A stretch of 64,000 nucleotides of DNA, from positions 11,036,001-11,100,000 of the forward strand of contig NC_003076.8 in assembly GCF_000001735.4 (NCBI RefSeq), in the 5' to 3' direction. Made by a program: the position numbers and the translations under genes. Source of the stretch: Arabidopsis thaliana. Lineage: Eukaryota > Streptophyta > Magnoliopsida > Brassicales > Brassicaceae. Below are positions 23,339 to 35,976 of the stretch, in pieces. Under the pieces are notes generated by a model. That model had not been told where the DNA came from and did not search any database. It saw nothing but the letters and a program-made list of their open reading frames with translations. Every line of letters begins with the position of its first letter. The first letter of the stretch is position 1.

Positions 23339-23929
23339 AACTCATGAACTATTTTCATATATTGTTATGTTGTAAACTTATTGTAGGATGATAATCTTTT
23401 GTCTGTTTAAGATGATAATGCTAAGTTATATTGGGTTTTAATCTTTGTAATTGGAGTTTGATTACTAAAATTTCAAATTTGGTAATTAATTAGGTTTATG
23501 ATTAGCCAAAACCTGTCACTAAATTATGACCAAACCAATTAGAACAGTGTGACCAAATTCGAGGTTAAACATTTAGAAATACGAGACTAAAATGTGACCG
23601 CAAAAAGAGTCTACAGTTAGTCGCAACAAAACCAATACTCATTTGCGAATACTTTGGGACCATGGTTCTTTTTTCATAGACGTACAAAACTAGTTGCATT
23701 TACGTCGGAAAAGAGTAACTTATAACTGAGGCACATATTAGTCGCGTATTTATGACTGTTATGTATTGTCAGGAAATTGTCACAAATTGGCGACTATATT
23801 AAAACCGAAAGATTTTGCGACCGTTTTTTAACGACCAATTAAAGTAGTCCCAAAGTAGTCTTTACTAAGGTGTTTGCGACCGTCTGGGGACGTTTATTGG
23901 AGTCGCAAATGGCTTGTTTTCTTGTAGTC
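23339..23929. other. CACTA copy 2, 3' UTR and subterminal repeats
   Basis: No gene. GCGACT, GTCGC and TTTGCGAC motifs occur in both orientations every 20-60 bases up to the terminus. Confidence 0.7.
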
Positions 23930-24390
23930 CGGTGACCGTTCTGCCATTGTTTAGATTTCTAGAATTATTGCAAGGCCTATATAAAGTTCAGTCTTGTGGC
24001 TCTTTATGTGTTAGAATCAAGGTTTCTAGATATTTCATTCACTCATGGTCAATCGATTGTCTGATGCTTCTTTTTTGTTGTTTTATGTCTAGGCTTCTTT
24101 TTGTGCTTATGGATTGAGAAATTGAAAATCTTTATGTTTTTGTTTGGTTGTTTAACGCTCTCTTGTAAGTTTGATTCCTAGGTTTTTAGTTCTGTTGTGT
24201 AACTTGTTTCATTCACTCATGGTACTAGTAAAGGCTTAGAGCTGTCTTTTTGGTTTCACTTTTATTTTTGATTTATTACTTTGACTTCAACGCCTTGGTT
24301 CATTATTAAACGATTGTTCCTCTTTCTGAATATTGAATTTAGAAACTTAATAGCTAAAATTTCATATCTCTTGGTGTTTATAATTGTAGA
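23930..24390 (+). other. Intron-like DNA before the CACTA copy 1 second gene
   Basis: T-rich, with the block at 24045-24212 shared with 3713-3880. It ends in TTGTAG directly before the ATG at 24391. Confidence 0.55.
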
Positions 24391-26141
24391 TGCAAGGAAT
24401 GAGTCATTATAGAAACTTTACGAGTAATAGAGGACAACGGTCTAATGGGTCTACTGCTGCTTGGAGTTCACAGTCCTCTCCTCATTCGACAACAAGAGCC
24501 TGTCCTCAGATAACTGAACCGGTGCAACGCATCCCATCTCTTTCACCACATAACACTCCTATTCAAGAGACATTTCAGAATTCTACTCACACTCCTTCTC
24601 CACCTGAAGGTCAAGCTCAATATCAAATGGGTTTGGACTTACAAAACTAGACCCTAAACGTCCTCCAAGAACACATTGGTAACTCCTTTAATTGTATAAT
24701 GTGTATTTTTCAATTCAATGACATCATTAAGTTACTAAAGTCTGTTGTAGGTTTGAGGTTGATAATGAAGTTGGGAAGGTGGTCTCTAACTACATCAAAT
24801 GATACTTCACTGAACCTCACGCTAACATCTCACAGGCACCTAAGAAGATTGTTGACACTTGGTTTCACATTTTTGCGGTAATTGATTAGATTTCTGTTTT
24901 TGATTTGTAGAAGTAGGTTTGCGGTATTAATTACTTTTATTTCCTTGACACAACAACAATATAATTGGGACAACTCAATTAACGAATTGGTTAAGAGGCA
25001 ATTTACAATTAAGGCAGGAATCCGCTTGTGTGATATTGTTCGCAAGTGGAAAAGTAAGTAGAAGGAAACAGGTGATAAAGCAATGCCTATGTGGATGAAT
25101 CCTGAGGTATGGAAGGGCCTCAAAGTTTTTTGGCTTGATCCATAGTCTGAAAATAAAGTGGTAAGTGTTCAAAATCTCGCAACACTAGTGTGGCCGGTCA
25201 TGGTCCGAGTAGACACACCTCAGGTCAAAAGACATACGCTAAACGTGCATTAGAAAGTGTAAGTAATTTATGCTTTTCACTTTTTCTTCTCATTTTCCCA
25301 GCTTCATGATGATGATTACTATTTTAACTTTCATGTTAGGCTAAGAAGAATGGAGGTCAACTCCCTCCAATTGTCCAGATCATGGAGCAGACTCACAAGA
25401 GAAAGAATGGAGATTTCATTGATGGTTTTGTAGAGCAAATTTGCAAGGAAGTTTCAGCCAAGATCTTAGAGCAGGAGTCTCAGCTTTCTCCAGGTGATTC
25501 TGGCCAGCCTGGTGGCTTATCAACAGCATCAAAGGATCAAATCCTGTTCGAGGTATTATTTTTGAACTGTCTCAGCCTATTAAACTGCAACATGCTAGTT
25601 GTTCACGTTTTCCCTTCTTTTTTCAATCTTGTTTGAGTTTTTAAGTCTTATTCAATTGCATCATTGAATATAAGTTGCATCATTGAACCTTTTGAGCTAT
25701 TAAGATCAATTGTTTGATGATGGGTTTGGTGATGATGGGTTTGGTGAATTTTTAAGTATAGTTCTTTGAAATGTTATGTGGTTTGTGATATGCATCTGTT
25801 TTTGTTTGATTATTCAGGCTACTCCAAAGAATAAAAAGGGACGGTATTATGGTGTAGGTTCTATTCCAATTATCCCATCTGCTTTTGTTGATCGACATGC
25901 TGGGGATGATTTTGTTGATCAGGAGACCTATGAAGCGGAGAAGAAACGGAACGACAAACTTCTAAAACGGATCCAAGGGTATGATTATTTCTTTGACCTT
26001 ATTGCTGAAGATTGTCCAGCTATAGCAACAACACTTAGAACTCAAAGATCTACAACACAAGGAGCACAAGAGCAAAGAGAGGAACCACGAGACCAAACAC
26101 AATCTGAACTAGCAGCAGTTCAACCATCTCCTCAAGCATAA
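24391..26141 (+). pseudogene. CACTA second-gene transposase (Transposase_24-like), other copy
   Basis: A multi-exon gene related in layout to 21952-23338 but quite different in sequence. The exons are about 24391-24674 (MQGMSHYRNFTSNRGQ, Ser/Pro-rich), 24752-24877 (FEVDNEVGKVVSNYI), 24948-25160 (ELVKRQFTIKAGIRLCD), 25162-25257 (RNTSVAGHGPSRHTSGQ in one frame), 25340-25551 (MEQTHKRKNGDFID) and 25819-26141 (RYYGVGSIPIIPSAF, YEAEKKRNDKLLKRIQ). THKRKNGDFID corresponds to the family signature. Breaks include the TAG at 24648-24650 and stops near 25060 and 25145. It may be the partner gene of the TNPD pseudogene at 765-2839. Confidence 0.65.
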
Positions 26142-26517
26142 TATGATCTACTTATTTTGCTTTCTTTTGTTGTAATCAAAACCTAAATATTTCTATGCAT
26201 TTCTTTATTAGAACATCAAACAATTTCAGTTTTAATCAGAATTCATATTTCCTATTGATTTCAGTTTTTTTTTTCCGATTGGTCTTAGCCTCTAAAATTC
26301 AAACAGAAAACCAAATTTGTGAAACAGGGTTTAAACTGGATTCTTGAACTATCCCTCGCAAATTCCTTGCTCTGCATGACACACTTACTTGCGTATTCAT
26401 CACTAACTAGCAACGAAGTTGCAAGGAAACGTTCGATGCTAATTCGACGCAACATTGCGTCGGAAAAATTTGATGCTATTTCATCGCAAAATTGCGTGTA
26501 CTTTGCAACGTTTATAT
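26142..26517. other. CACTA 3' region, truncated by the copia fragment
   Basis: A 3' UTR followed by GCGTCG/GCAACG motifs (26430-26515) typical of subterminal repeats. The terminus is lost at about 26517, where copia sequence begins. Confidence 0.55.
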
Positions 26518-28011
26518 TGTGTGGATATATGATATCCATTACTTTGGATATCTTTGAAACTTTTCAAGTTTCTATGAGACTTAGGAGAATATAATGCATC
26601 ATTTAGTTTAAAATGAGTTCCCCTTGGCATTGTAAAATTGGCTTCGCTAAAATCAATTATAATCTTTCCATGGCCATATATACTACTCACACTTCTAGCT
26701 GAGTCTTTTATTTCAAGAGAGAAGAAGTACTTTTTATCTTTAAAGATTGTGCGCGTAGAAACACTATTCGCCAGACAAATATCTTCATCCTCAATCTTAT
26801 TTTTTGACATTTTTCTGGGATAAAATATTTATTCACTAAAACTTTGACATAGACTATTTATATGTCGTAGTATATGATAATAACAACATTATCCCATAAA
26901 ATAAAAGCATCTATAATGCTTGTCATACATAACATGATCATACATATAGCTAAATCTATTACATTGACTTTTCGTTGTCATGATCAATCGAGAAAATCTG
27001 TCTTATCAAGATGAGTATCATCATTTTGGCCTTTAAAGGGAGGTCCCGGCTCATCACATATGAGATTAGTTTCAACGTTCCTTTATTTTGCCTTTTTGAG
27101 ACTTGATACATATTGGCTAAATGTTATGGTATACGACACATTTTGTACCAGTGTCCTTTTATGACGCATATGTGGCAAATGCTTTCAACATGTCTTTTCT
27201 TAACATGGCCAACATCATGCACTTGAAGATTTCTGTTAGTTTTTTCCGTGTTCAAATCATTGGGATGAGAACTTCTTTCTTTTACTCGGCCACGACAACG
27301 GCCACGACCTTTCCCACAACTACAACCACAACCTAGCCAAGGCCCGTGTCCTCACCAATTATCATCACTAGATGTATCAACATTCACTTCTAAAAGTGGA
27401 GTTGATCCAAGTGGGCGAGATAAATGAATCATCATCAAGAGCTAATTATTTTGCTCAGCAACCAAAAGACTTGCATCAACTCAGAATAACGAGTATATCC
27501 TTTGGTCCGGTATTGTTGTTGAAGGATTACATTTCCAGGATAAAAGTTGGAGAGCGTCTTTTCAATCATATCATAATCCCTCACTTTTTCACCACATAAT
27601 ATCATCTTAAAGGTGATTCCGAACATGGCGGAATTATAATCACCAACACTTTTGTAATCCAAAAACCAGAGATTTAGCTATTAATATCTAGCTTTTGGCA
27701 AAATTAAATTTTTTTATGATCAAAACGATTTTAAGTGATTGCCATAGATCCACATGCTCTTCTCTCGTGATGTATTCATTTTTTAAACTATCGTGGAGAT
27801 GATAATGTAGGAATACCATGACTTTAGCTGCTTTGCTATTATATGATGTCATTTCAGATGCATCTTTGGTATTAAAAAGCCCAATTGATCTCTGATGAGT
27901 TCTTACATCGGATGTCCATGTCATGTAATTTTTGCTAGATAAATCAAGAGAAACGACATCGAGCTTAGGAAGCCTTGACATAATTATATAAATAAATAAA
28001 TAATCATTCAA
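26518..28011 (-). pseudogene. Ty1/copia gag and start of protease region (fragment)
   Basis: The minus-strand gag starts near 27981 (MSRLPKLDVVSLDLSSKNYMTW), followed by SMGLFNTKD-like and EEHVDLWQSLK segments and then, in another frame, DYDMIEKTLSNFYPGNVILQQQ (27590-27500). A complete zinc knuckle, CHICVIKGHWYKMC (C-X2-C-X4-H-X4-C), lies at about 27136-27177. The 26810-26520 part matches the region after the knuckle (LYSPKSHRNLKSFKDIQSNGYHIST). The protein then runs into CACTA DNA, so protease, integrase and reverse transcriptase are missing. Several frame changes make it a pseudogene. Confidence 0.75.
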
Positions 28012-28500
28012 TTAATAAGCCATTTATGGCATTTTGAAGAGGCGTGACCTACCATTCGATTAAGGAAGATGCATAGCCTCATACTCCAAAAATATCATGC
28101 ATATAATATTATATAAATGATATCAAATGAATTTAACATAATTCAAATGTTACCTCAAAAGATGCTTGAACAAATAGACGATCGGTCCGTTAAACAATCA
28201 TACGAAAAGACGATCGTGCAAATAACGTATGATAAAATATAACGCAAACAAATTATTATTATGTTATTATATGATTTGGGAAAGAATGGTAGAGAGAGAC
28301 AAGAGAATACGGGGAACAAAGTAATAGAAGTAGAAACACTTATAATAACTCTCTTCGTCTTCTAGTCTCTCTTGCCAACGTTTACTTCTTTCTCTACTTG
28401 TAGTTTTTACAATGAAGCAACATATATATAAGAAAGAAAGACTTGGGGAGGAAGTCACTTGGTGATGAAGTGATATAGTGATAAGATCAAAGTGCTAGAT
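28012..28500 (-). other. Probable copia leader and 5' LTR
   Basis: On the minus strand there is a TTATATATATG box (28418-28432), followed by a leader-like stretch and then gag. No second LTR or clear primer site was found, so the LTR limits are uncertain. Confidence 0.4.
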
Positions 28501-29338
28501 GGTCTTAGAGTGCTATATACACATTAGAGTGCTCTATACACATTAGAGTGATATTTCAAATATTAAAACAATTTTTGTATGGTGCGCTAATTTTTTAATG
28601 TGCTATGAAAACGTCTATTATTGGTTGTCGAATTTTAATATCTCCAGCCATTTTGCTCTAAATCCATTTTCAAAAATTCCTTTCTTCTTTTTATAAGAAA
28701 TTTTATTTTTAAAACAAACAATTAAATTAAGAAATTAACAAATAAAAGTAACCAATAACAAACACTCCCTCTCCTCTTTCCTATTCAACAAACATAATTT
28801 GGAGATTTTAGATCTCGTCTCCTCACTTCTTCTTCAGTTTCGATATTGAATCTTCCATATCTATTCTCTTTTTCTTTTCCATCGTGTTTATCTACCATTA
28901 AAGCTCATTTCAAAGTAATATTTCCATATTCTCTAAATTAGCAATGTGACAAGAATTTTATTAGATATAAAATTACCTAATGAAATTAATTGTTGTGAAA
29001 TCTCAATTTAAATTAAAAAATTGTAGTTTTGTAAATTTGTTTGGTTTTTATGCTCATTAGGTTAGTAAACTTGTTTTGTTAATGGACTAAGGTCTTACGT
29101 TAGTAATTATGAATGAGGGTTTTTGGAGTAAACAGAGAAATATGTGTAAACCCTTTCTTGAAAATATTGCTCATGGTGAGACAAATGATTGACCATAGCT
29201 ATTGCCTTGATAAGAATTTGGTTTATACTATTTTGTATAAGAGATTTGAGCTTTTTCAAATCAAGTCCACTTTGCATCTTTCTCACCATCAATTATACAA
29301 AAGCTATCGTATAATAGTGATGATCGAGATCCTGAACT
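28501..29338. other. Unassigned AT-rich DNA
   Basis: No gene or element was recognised. It contains AGAGTGCT repeats at 28507-28552, and short reading frames with no recognisable motif. Confidence 0.5.
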
Positions 29339-29343
29339 GTAGC

Positions 29344-30520
29344 TGATATGGTTCAAATTGTCTCAAGACCACTCTCTCAAATAAGAGATCGTCGATAGTA
29401 CTTAAGGGTCGGATTCCACAAAGTTATTTTGTTCACACAATAAACTAAAGTGTCAAGATTAAGCTAGATGAGTAAAATAAAATAAAAGAAAACAAAGTAA
29501 GCAAAAAGCAAGTCAGTTGGTTGTAAATCAAGATAATAAAACGTCAGGTTTAAGGTATTCTCAGTACACAAATGATTAGTAGATCTAGAAATAGCTAAGT
29601 TATTATTGAACCGTTCTTAAACTCAGACCCTAATTATCGAATAACCGGTGGTGTGCCGTGCTACTCACTATGCATAGATCTAAGATTTTCGATGATGTGT
29701 CGTGAAATCCTATAACTAAACATGCATTCTAAATGAATTTGATAGTTTCACCAAAGGATATAAACCGATCTTATTCGAGACGCCTATAAACGTTGGTTCA
29801 TCAAATAGTAGTTCCAGTAACAAGTACCTATGGTGGGCCTACTACCTAAAATCAAGTTCTAGTTAGCTACTCTAGAACTAGCATTAAGAACAACCAAAGA
29901 TGAAGAATCCTACATATAACCTAGCAAAAGGGCAATCTACTAAATCATATGAATCCCTAGTGAGAAACCCTAACCCTAACAAGAAGACTACTTAGACATG
30001 ATGGATGAAACAAACAACATGTATGAGTGAGAAAGCAGAAACAAGTCAATAGAGAAAAGAGTTAGAAAAGATCTCTTAACTGTTATTGAAATCTCTGAAA
30101 ACAAGGGATGAATAGCTTATGAAAATACTCTATAGCTTTTTAGAATAAAACTTGGTTGTTAGAAAAGAACTTTGGTCTAAACAATGACCTTTAAAATTAT
30201 ATATATTGACATAAAAACGTGTAGGGACTAATTATGAAATAGAATCGTCTTCTGGGGCAAATTTTCATATCTTCAACTGGTGTCATGGACTTTTCCTGGC
30301 CGAAACTGGTGTCGATCGACACTCTCGACTTGATCTGAAAGTGAATTCGTCTTTTGGCTTAATTTCTTCAGGTTTTGCTCCAAAATGTTTTCATATTTAC
30401 ATTATTGTCCCTCTCCATAGAATACGTGAAAAGACTCTATAAGAACTATATAAATAACAAAAAAACTCAAAAACCTATATCGAAAACATAGCTAAAAACA
30501 GTAAAAATAGGAATATATAA
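29344..30520 (-). repeat. Solo LTR of the Athila-I family
   Basis: It matches the Athila-I LTR (37984-39177) from TGATATGGTTCAAATT onward, through the CTCTCAAATAAGAGAT and ATAACCGGTGG segments. No internal element DNA follows. The flanks are GTAGC (29339-29343) and GTAGT (30521-30525), a near-perfect target duplication, so it is a solo LTR left by LTR recombination. It carries one GTGTCGATCGACAC palindrome (30309-30322), where the Athila-I LTR has two. Confidence 0.8.
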
Positions 30521-30525
30521 GTAGT

Positions 30526-31241
30526 AATAATTAGCATTCCACCATATGCAATCTTAAGGTGGATTCAATCCATAATGATCACTTTTTAATGACTCGGAAG
30601 CCTTTAATGGAAACTCCAATACAAAGAACAATTACTTAAACTATAGTTTCTCATCAACTTCCAACATATAAAATTGTAACAGGATTCATCTTCTTTAACA
30701 TGATCATATAGGAATATTGAAGCATAAACCTTTCTTCTGAAGTACCTCGAATATCATTTCCAACTTTTTTTCTTCTTCTCGACGCGGTGGAATATGACCC
30801 TTGCACACCAAATCATCATTGAACTAAATCAATGAGATATTTTTACTATTGACGTGCCAAATTTACTCTGGTAATTTTCAGCCAAAAAAGGAAGCAACTT
30901 AATTTGGTGAGCTTTTCCTTCTGCGCCAGCATGTACTTATAGTTGTTCGAGATTATGTATAAATACTTTTATGAGTTTGTATAGAGAAAAAGTAAGACGC
31001 ATTACTCCTCAGAGCTCGTATATAATACTTGTAGCATTCCAATAATTTGTATGTATTTTATATTAAAAATCCTAACGGAAAAGAGTTATTCTAAATGGAT
31101 AAATCATGATCCTTAGCCAAATAGTTTTCCCTCATATTGATTATGGGCTTTGGCAAGTATCAGAGGGCATAACTGGTGAACATTAAGAGTAAAAATAAAA
31201 AGCTAAGTAGCTGAAAATAAAGGAAACAAAACAACAGTACA
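30526..31241. other. Unassigned AT-rich DNA
   Basis: No gene was recognised on either strand. It is the DNA into which TAT-B1 inserted; the five bases before that LTR are GTACA (31237-31241). Confidence 0.5.
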
Positions 31242-31741
31242 TGTGAATGTCGGATTCACATACTCAAATATTTATTTGTTTAGTGAGAAGGATTATTCTT
31301 GAGGACAAAAATTGAATAGAAAGAGCTAAGTATTATGGAAAAAACTATGAGTTGGTATGAAAAATGTGTATGGTAAGTTTTAACAAAAATGTGTGTGTCT
31401 TCCATGGCTTCTTGCCCTAATACTTATACTCACAAATGACATTAAATTCCTTATTACACACAATTATACTCTCTTAAATGCGTCCGTTTCGGTCTTCGAA
31501 TTCATTGCTCAAACGTTTGAATTTGAATTGACTCTGATCTTCATGGGCCTCGCCTTTTAACCGACAAAGCCCAGCCCATCCTTGACTTCGACTTTGCCCC
31601 CACCTCGCGGTGTGATCATTTCGCCCATAACTCGCCTTCTTCCCAAGTATCTTATGGGCCTTACTCCTTGTGGGCTTACTTTTCATCTACGTGGCAATCT
31701 TTCGTAGGTCCCAAACTTCGGTGCGGGATCCGACACCAACA
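31242..31741 (-). repeat. TAT-B1 3' LTR (500 bp)
   Basis: The minus strand starts TGTTGGTGTCGGATCCCGCA, as in TAT-B2, and ends GAATCCGACATTCACA. The middle has diverged more from TAT-B2 than the ends. Confidence 0.85.
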
Positions 31742-32120
31742 ATTAGCCCCCAAGTCTTCTCGAAGTGCTTGTCCAATTCGGAAGACTTTATTATCTTAAT
31801 GGACAAAGATTGCGCTAAATGACTTTTTTATTTCCCACCAAAACCTTTTTTACTCCTTTGATTCCGGCATTGTCCGTATTTACCCGTATGACATCTATCA
31901 CCATTATGACCGCATCTTCAGTACTACTATTAAAGCGGGAAAACTCTTCCATTTCCCCCACAACTCCCGAGGCGATTTCATCATCACCACCATCTTGCGT
32001 GAGGTAAATTCATTTTATTTCTTTCTTACTTTTACGCTTTGCCTTTAGAAAGAAAATTTTCTCTCTTTTTTCTCTGCAAACCTTCTCTTCTTCAAGTGCT
32101 CGATTTTTCCACTCTCTTCC

Positions 32121-34783
32121 ATGTCCTTCGATGAGGGGGTTCTAGCAGCGACATATGCACTCGCCCGAACAATATCTCCGGTCCACACTATATATCTACT
32201 TGCACCCTTCAATCCCTAGAACGACTGAAGGATCTCTGCCGGATTCCGCTTGAGATTATGGTGGAATCGAAGATGCCTTACCCCTTAGAGTCCCTGGAGG
32301 ACCATCTCCCCGGTTATTATTGCGTTTATGAGATCTATTTTAAGGGCTGCGGGTTGACCTTTCCTCTTCCCGAAGCCCTAGTTCGTTACCTAGAGGCTCT
32401 TGGAATTGCCCTACAGCAGCTAACCCCCAACCTTCTCTAAAACTATCTTGGGAATCATAACTATTGCGGCGGAAGCCAGATATGTTATCGGGGTCCCCGA
32501 ACTGAACGAGCTTCTCAGCGTGAGAAGTTCATCGAACAAAACGGGGTATTTCTCGGCGTACCCAAACGCTAATAGAAACCTCATCTAGCATCTCCTGAAC
32601 AAGGATGAAAACTAACATCATCCTTGGTTTTTGATTAAGAAAACCCCTACTTCAATCAGAAATCTTTCCGATGCACTCCCATCGAAGTGGTCTGTGAAGC
32701 CTGGTAGAAATTAGGTCACACATACCTTCTCTATTCACCTTTATTTTTACTGACCAAATCTGTTGTTTCACTTCGTAGCTTTCATCGCTCAAACTCTCCC
32801 GACCGAGGAATTCATAAAATTCTTCAAAATCGTCCTTGAAGGGGAAACCCTCTGGAACTCATTCACCCTTGATTGGTTTATAGAGGCTAATCGCAAGCTC
32901 AAAATGAGTCCACTTGGACAGCTCCTCCAACTTCCATTGCCTCCTCCTTTACCTCAAGGAACGTCAGCTCGGGCCCTTGCTTCCTGGCGCAAAACGTTTT
33001 CCAAACCGAGGGCTGAGGCCTGTGAGGCAAATAAGACATTTCTCATGTCCACCATCGACAAAAAAGAGTATAGTAGGACCTTGCTAGTCGACGATAGCAG
33101 CGCCGAGGGGGCCAGATCCGCTGAACGTCATGGTGGCCGTTCGCCTCGAAGAAACAATCTCCTCGTCGCGGCTCTCCTTGTCCTCTCCCCGAGGTGGATT
33201 GAGTAGCGAACCAGTCGCTGACTTAATTCGCAAAAAGAGAGACAGACCAGCCCGAGGTAGCTCTTCTCCAAGGAGAGAGAAATCAAAGGCTCGAACTGAT
33301 CGTTCTCCTAGGTCATCTCCTCCACCTCGATTGATGGGTCCTCCTCCCCCTGTGGTCACATCTCCCCCTCCTCAACTTAGTGGCGAGAAGACTAACCGAG
33401 GTGTAACTCCTCGACAGGAAGATGCTGAGTCTCGGGATGCTCCCCTGAAATCAAAAACCGTTCTTGTGCCTCAAACCAAATCACTCTCAGGTTTGATAAA
33501 TGGCCCTCTTCTTCTTCTTTCTTTACTTTTGCATTGTTCGTACTCTAAATAACACATTTTTATCCCCTCTTCTTTTATAGCAATGGAAACAGAGGGTAAT
33601 GTTTTTTGGTGCTTCAAAACCCGAAAAGACGCTATCTTGCCAACTTTTGATAGATGGCGTCCTGCAATCCGTGAACGCTTCCTACTTCATGTTTATCACT
33701 CGTCTCGGGTTAGTATTGCTTCTTTCATGCTTTTTAATTTTGCTATTCCTTCATGAGCTGACTTGCTTAAAGTCAGGCAAACATCGAACTCAACGACATG
33801 GTTGAGCATTACGATGGGTTGCTGCTTAGTAGAGAACAGGACATCAACGCATGGAAGGGCAAGTTTTCTACCCTTGAAGCCGAAATCCACTCCCCTCTAG
33901 TTCTAAGCAAAAGTTAGAGGATCAAGTCAACCATCTCTCTTCCAAACTCATGAAGTCAAACTGCAAACTGCAAGATAAATACAGCAGACACGAGAAACTT
34001 CAAAAGGAACTCTCGGTTGCCCAAGGCAGGCTTTCCGAATCTGAATCAGCCGCTTATGCTTTGAACAACCAATTCACTGAACTTGAGGCAAAGTATAAAG
34101 CAATTGTCAAGCTTCGAGATGCCAAGTTGGCTAAGTCAGAGTCAAAAGCCATAAAGGAGGTGAAATGTCGCGGAACGGAGTTGATTCAGGGGGCTATCCT
34201 TTTCATTCAGACCGAGAAGACAAGATCGGAGCTGGAATCGGACATCAAGGATCACGAAAGCAACTTGCTCTTACTGGACCAAACCCACGAGGAGGATTTC
34301 TCTGAGGAGCAGGAAAGGTCCGAACTGAAAGCTGTTTTATCTGAGAAACGAAGTCGCCTTGCTGCTCTTCCCGCTTCATCCTCCAACCCTCAACACTTTG
34401 AGGAGTTCTTCACCGAGTCACCCCCTTTGAGTGAATCTAGTTTTGATTGGGCTGGTAAATTCCCTTATTAAAGCTCTTTACCTATAGGTTTTACTTATAC
34501 TTTTTTCCTATGTTTTGATTGACTTGAGCTGTTTTCACCAAGCTCGAGTGGGTCGGTTGATATTGCTGCAACCGAGGTGTCTACCATACCGATAGGGATT
34601 GCTCAACCTGATCATGTTTTGCAGGAAGCTCCTCTGGTCGTGAACAATGAGACGGTGATCATCCCGGATGATGAATGTGATGTCGGGCATGAGCCGGATG
34701 CTCCTTCCGAGCAAGTCCCTACCACTGAACCGAATGAAACCGAGCCGACTGACGTTAAGCTAGAGATGGTTATGGATCCCTAG
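32121..34783 (+). pseudogene. TAT-B1 antisense gene 1 (Transposase_28-like, coiled coil)
   Basis: The gene reads opposite to pol. Exon 1 (ATG 32121 to about 32709) carries the PF04195-type core YCVYEIYFKGCGL, PLPEALVRYLEALGIALQQL and ARYVIGVPELNELLSVR. Later apparent exons are 32779-33489 (TLWNSFTLDWFIEANRKL, then an Arg/Ser/Pro-rich stretch), 33581-33710 (FWCFKTRKDAILPTFDRW), 33775-34473 (a long coiled coil, QKELSVAQGRLSESESAAY) and 34577-34783 (acidic tail). The first three intervening gaps have GT-AG-like borders. It aligns part by part with 62340-60140 (minus) in TAT-B2. One-base shifts (near 32438 and 33130) and several stops break it. Function is unknown. Confidence 0.7.
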
Positions 34784-35329
34784 TCGCTGCGTCCACTTTG
34801 AAATTGGGGGTTGTCTCAAACTTTTAAGAATTTGAAATTTATTATTAGGATAAGTATGTTTTTTGGCTTAAAGAGGCTTTTTGTTTGAACAAGATTTATG
34901 CCTAAGGAGGCTTTTAAACCTTTTTCACTTTAATCCCTAGAGGGTCTTGCTAAAAATAGAGTGCGGGTTTGCAAATTCCGCTCTTAAATGCTTTTGACCA
35001 TGTGGCTAAGTTTGGAGATTCTTTGGTTGATCAGACCTTTCTCTCAGAATGCGAGATCTGAGCTCGGTTTTAATGCAAATTCCCCACCTCGGGTTTAGTC
35101 AATTCGGTAAACTTGTTGGGCTTGGGCTTAACTATTTTACTTTGTATTTAATGGGATTTTCGTCTTAAATGCGACGGTTGCCATTTCCCTTCCCGTTCCT
35201 CGAGAAACAGGAAAAAGCTTCACGCCTTTGATGCAATAATTACCTTTTCTCCATTTCCAAAAATGGTTTAAACCATTCAGATACGCCATAATTATTGATT
35301 TTTTGGTTCCAAGACAAAACCTAACCCTC
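34784..35329 (+). other. Non-coding spacer between antisense genes 1 and 2 (TAT-B1)
   Basis: No gene. It ends in promoter-like DNA of antisense gene 2. Confidence 0.6.
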
Positions 35330-35337
35330 TATAAATA
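35330..35337 (+). promoter_or_regulatory. TATA box of antisense gene 2 (TAT-B1)
   Basis: CTCTATAAATAAAA lies 38 bases before the ATG at 35368. The TAT-B2 copy has CACTATAAATAAG at the same place (59585-59594, minus). Confidence 0.65.
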
Positions 35338-35367
35338 AAAGCTTATCTGCCGCCGAATTCTCCAAGT

Positions 35368-35976
35368 ATGATTTCAAAAATTTACTTGGTAAACACTACA
35401 AGAATGGAAAACGAAGAAGCCTCCACGGTCTGTTCTCTCGACCCCGGTAGCCCACTGTTTCTGTCCGGCGATGGTTTCGAACCGACCAGTGTTCTCTTTC
35501 CCCATGCCACTTTCCACTTTCCTTCGAAAGGAAAAAAAGAGGCGTACGACTTCATGGACAAGGTCGAAATCCATTCCTCTTTCCTCTACTATGCTTCTTC
35601 TTCTTCCTCTCTTTACGCTTGTCAGTTTCTATATTTAGGTTGTTGATAATTATCACCACTTGTGCGATGAGAGGCAGCGGCTAGGCCTCAAAAGGCAGAC
35701 TCTCGAGGCCCGTATCGCTCGAGTGGAGATGAAGGTGAGGGCCATGGAAAGTGATACCTTCCAATGGGAGTGGAGGAACTTCGACTGCGTAGCCAGGATC
35801 CCGACTAGGCTTCGGATGTATCTCCGTACTCGTGGTCAAGTTCCTGGCCCCGTAAATGCTCAGGTCGAGGTGGTCCCATCCGACAGCGAGGATGACGACG
35901 AAGAGGGGGACAACAACCCCTGGAAGCGCGTCCAGAATGAACCCGAGGTGGACGACAAAAACGAAGCGTCCTCTTC
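35368..35976 (+). pseudogene. TAT-B1 antisense gene 2, cut by Athila-III
   Basis: Exon 1 starts MISKIYLVNTTRMENEEAS and includes PGSPLFLSGDGFEP and KGKKEAYDFMDK. A GT-AG intron lies at 35563-35638. Exon 2 has ERQRLGLKRQTLEARIARVE, WEWRNFDCVARIPTRLRMYL, GQVPGPV and an acidic DSEDDDEEGD stretch. The reading frame stays open until Athila-III interrupts it after NEASSS at 35976. The same two-exon layout is present in TAT-B2 (59554-58905, minus). No known domain was recognised. A coiled-coil helix plus acidic tail could suit a nuclear adaptor protein, but that is a guess. Confidence 0.65.

Larger units (their letters stand above)
21643..23929 (+). mobile_element. CACTA copy 2, right part
   Basis: Continues the element interrupted at 6769. 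It holds the remaining second-gene exons and then a dense GCGAC/GTCGC subterminal region (about 23500-23929). It ends TTTTCTTGTAGTC, one base off the reverse complement of the CACTACAAGAAAA terminus. The next three bases are CGG; a matching left target copy was not found. Confidence 0.65.
31242..35976 (-). mobile_element. TAT-B1: Tat-lineage element, 3' part (rest beyond the window)
   Basis: The element lies on the minus strand. Its 3' LTR is 31242-31741, and the polypurine tract is the reverse complement of the bases just right of it (AAGACTTGGGGGCTAAT). The antisense genes read rightwards on the plus strand. It is a diverged sister of TAT-B2 (50024-63205). Athila-III inserted inside its second antisense gene at 35976/35977, so its pol, 5' LTR and remaining antisense genes must lie right of base 64000. 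Confidence 0.85.

Noticed and set aside
28267..29346. Possible host gene between copia and the solo LTR
   Set aside because: Only short frames without motifs, AT-rich DNA, and no convincing splice structure.
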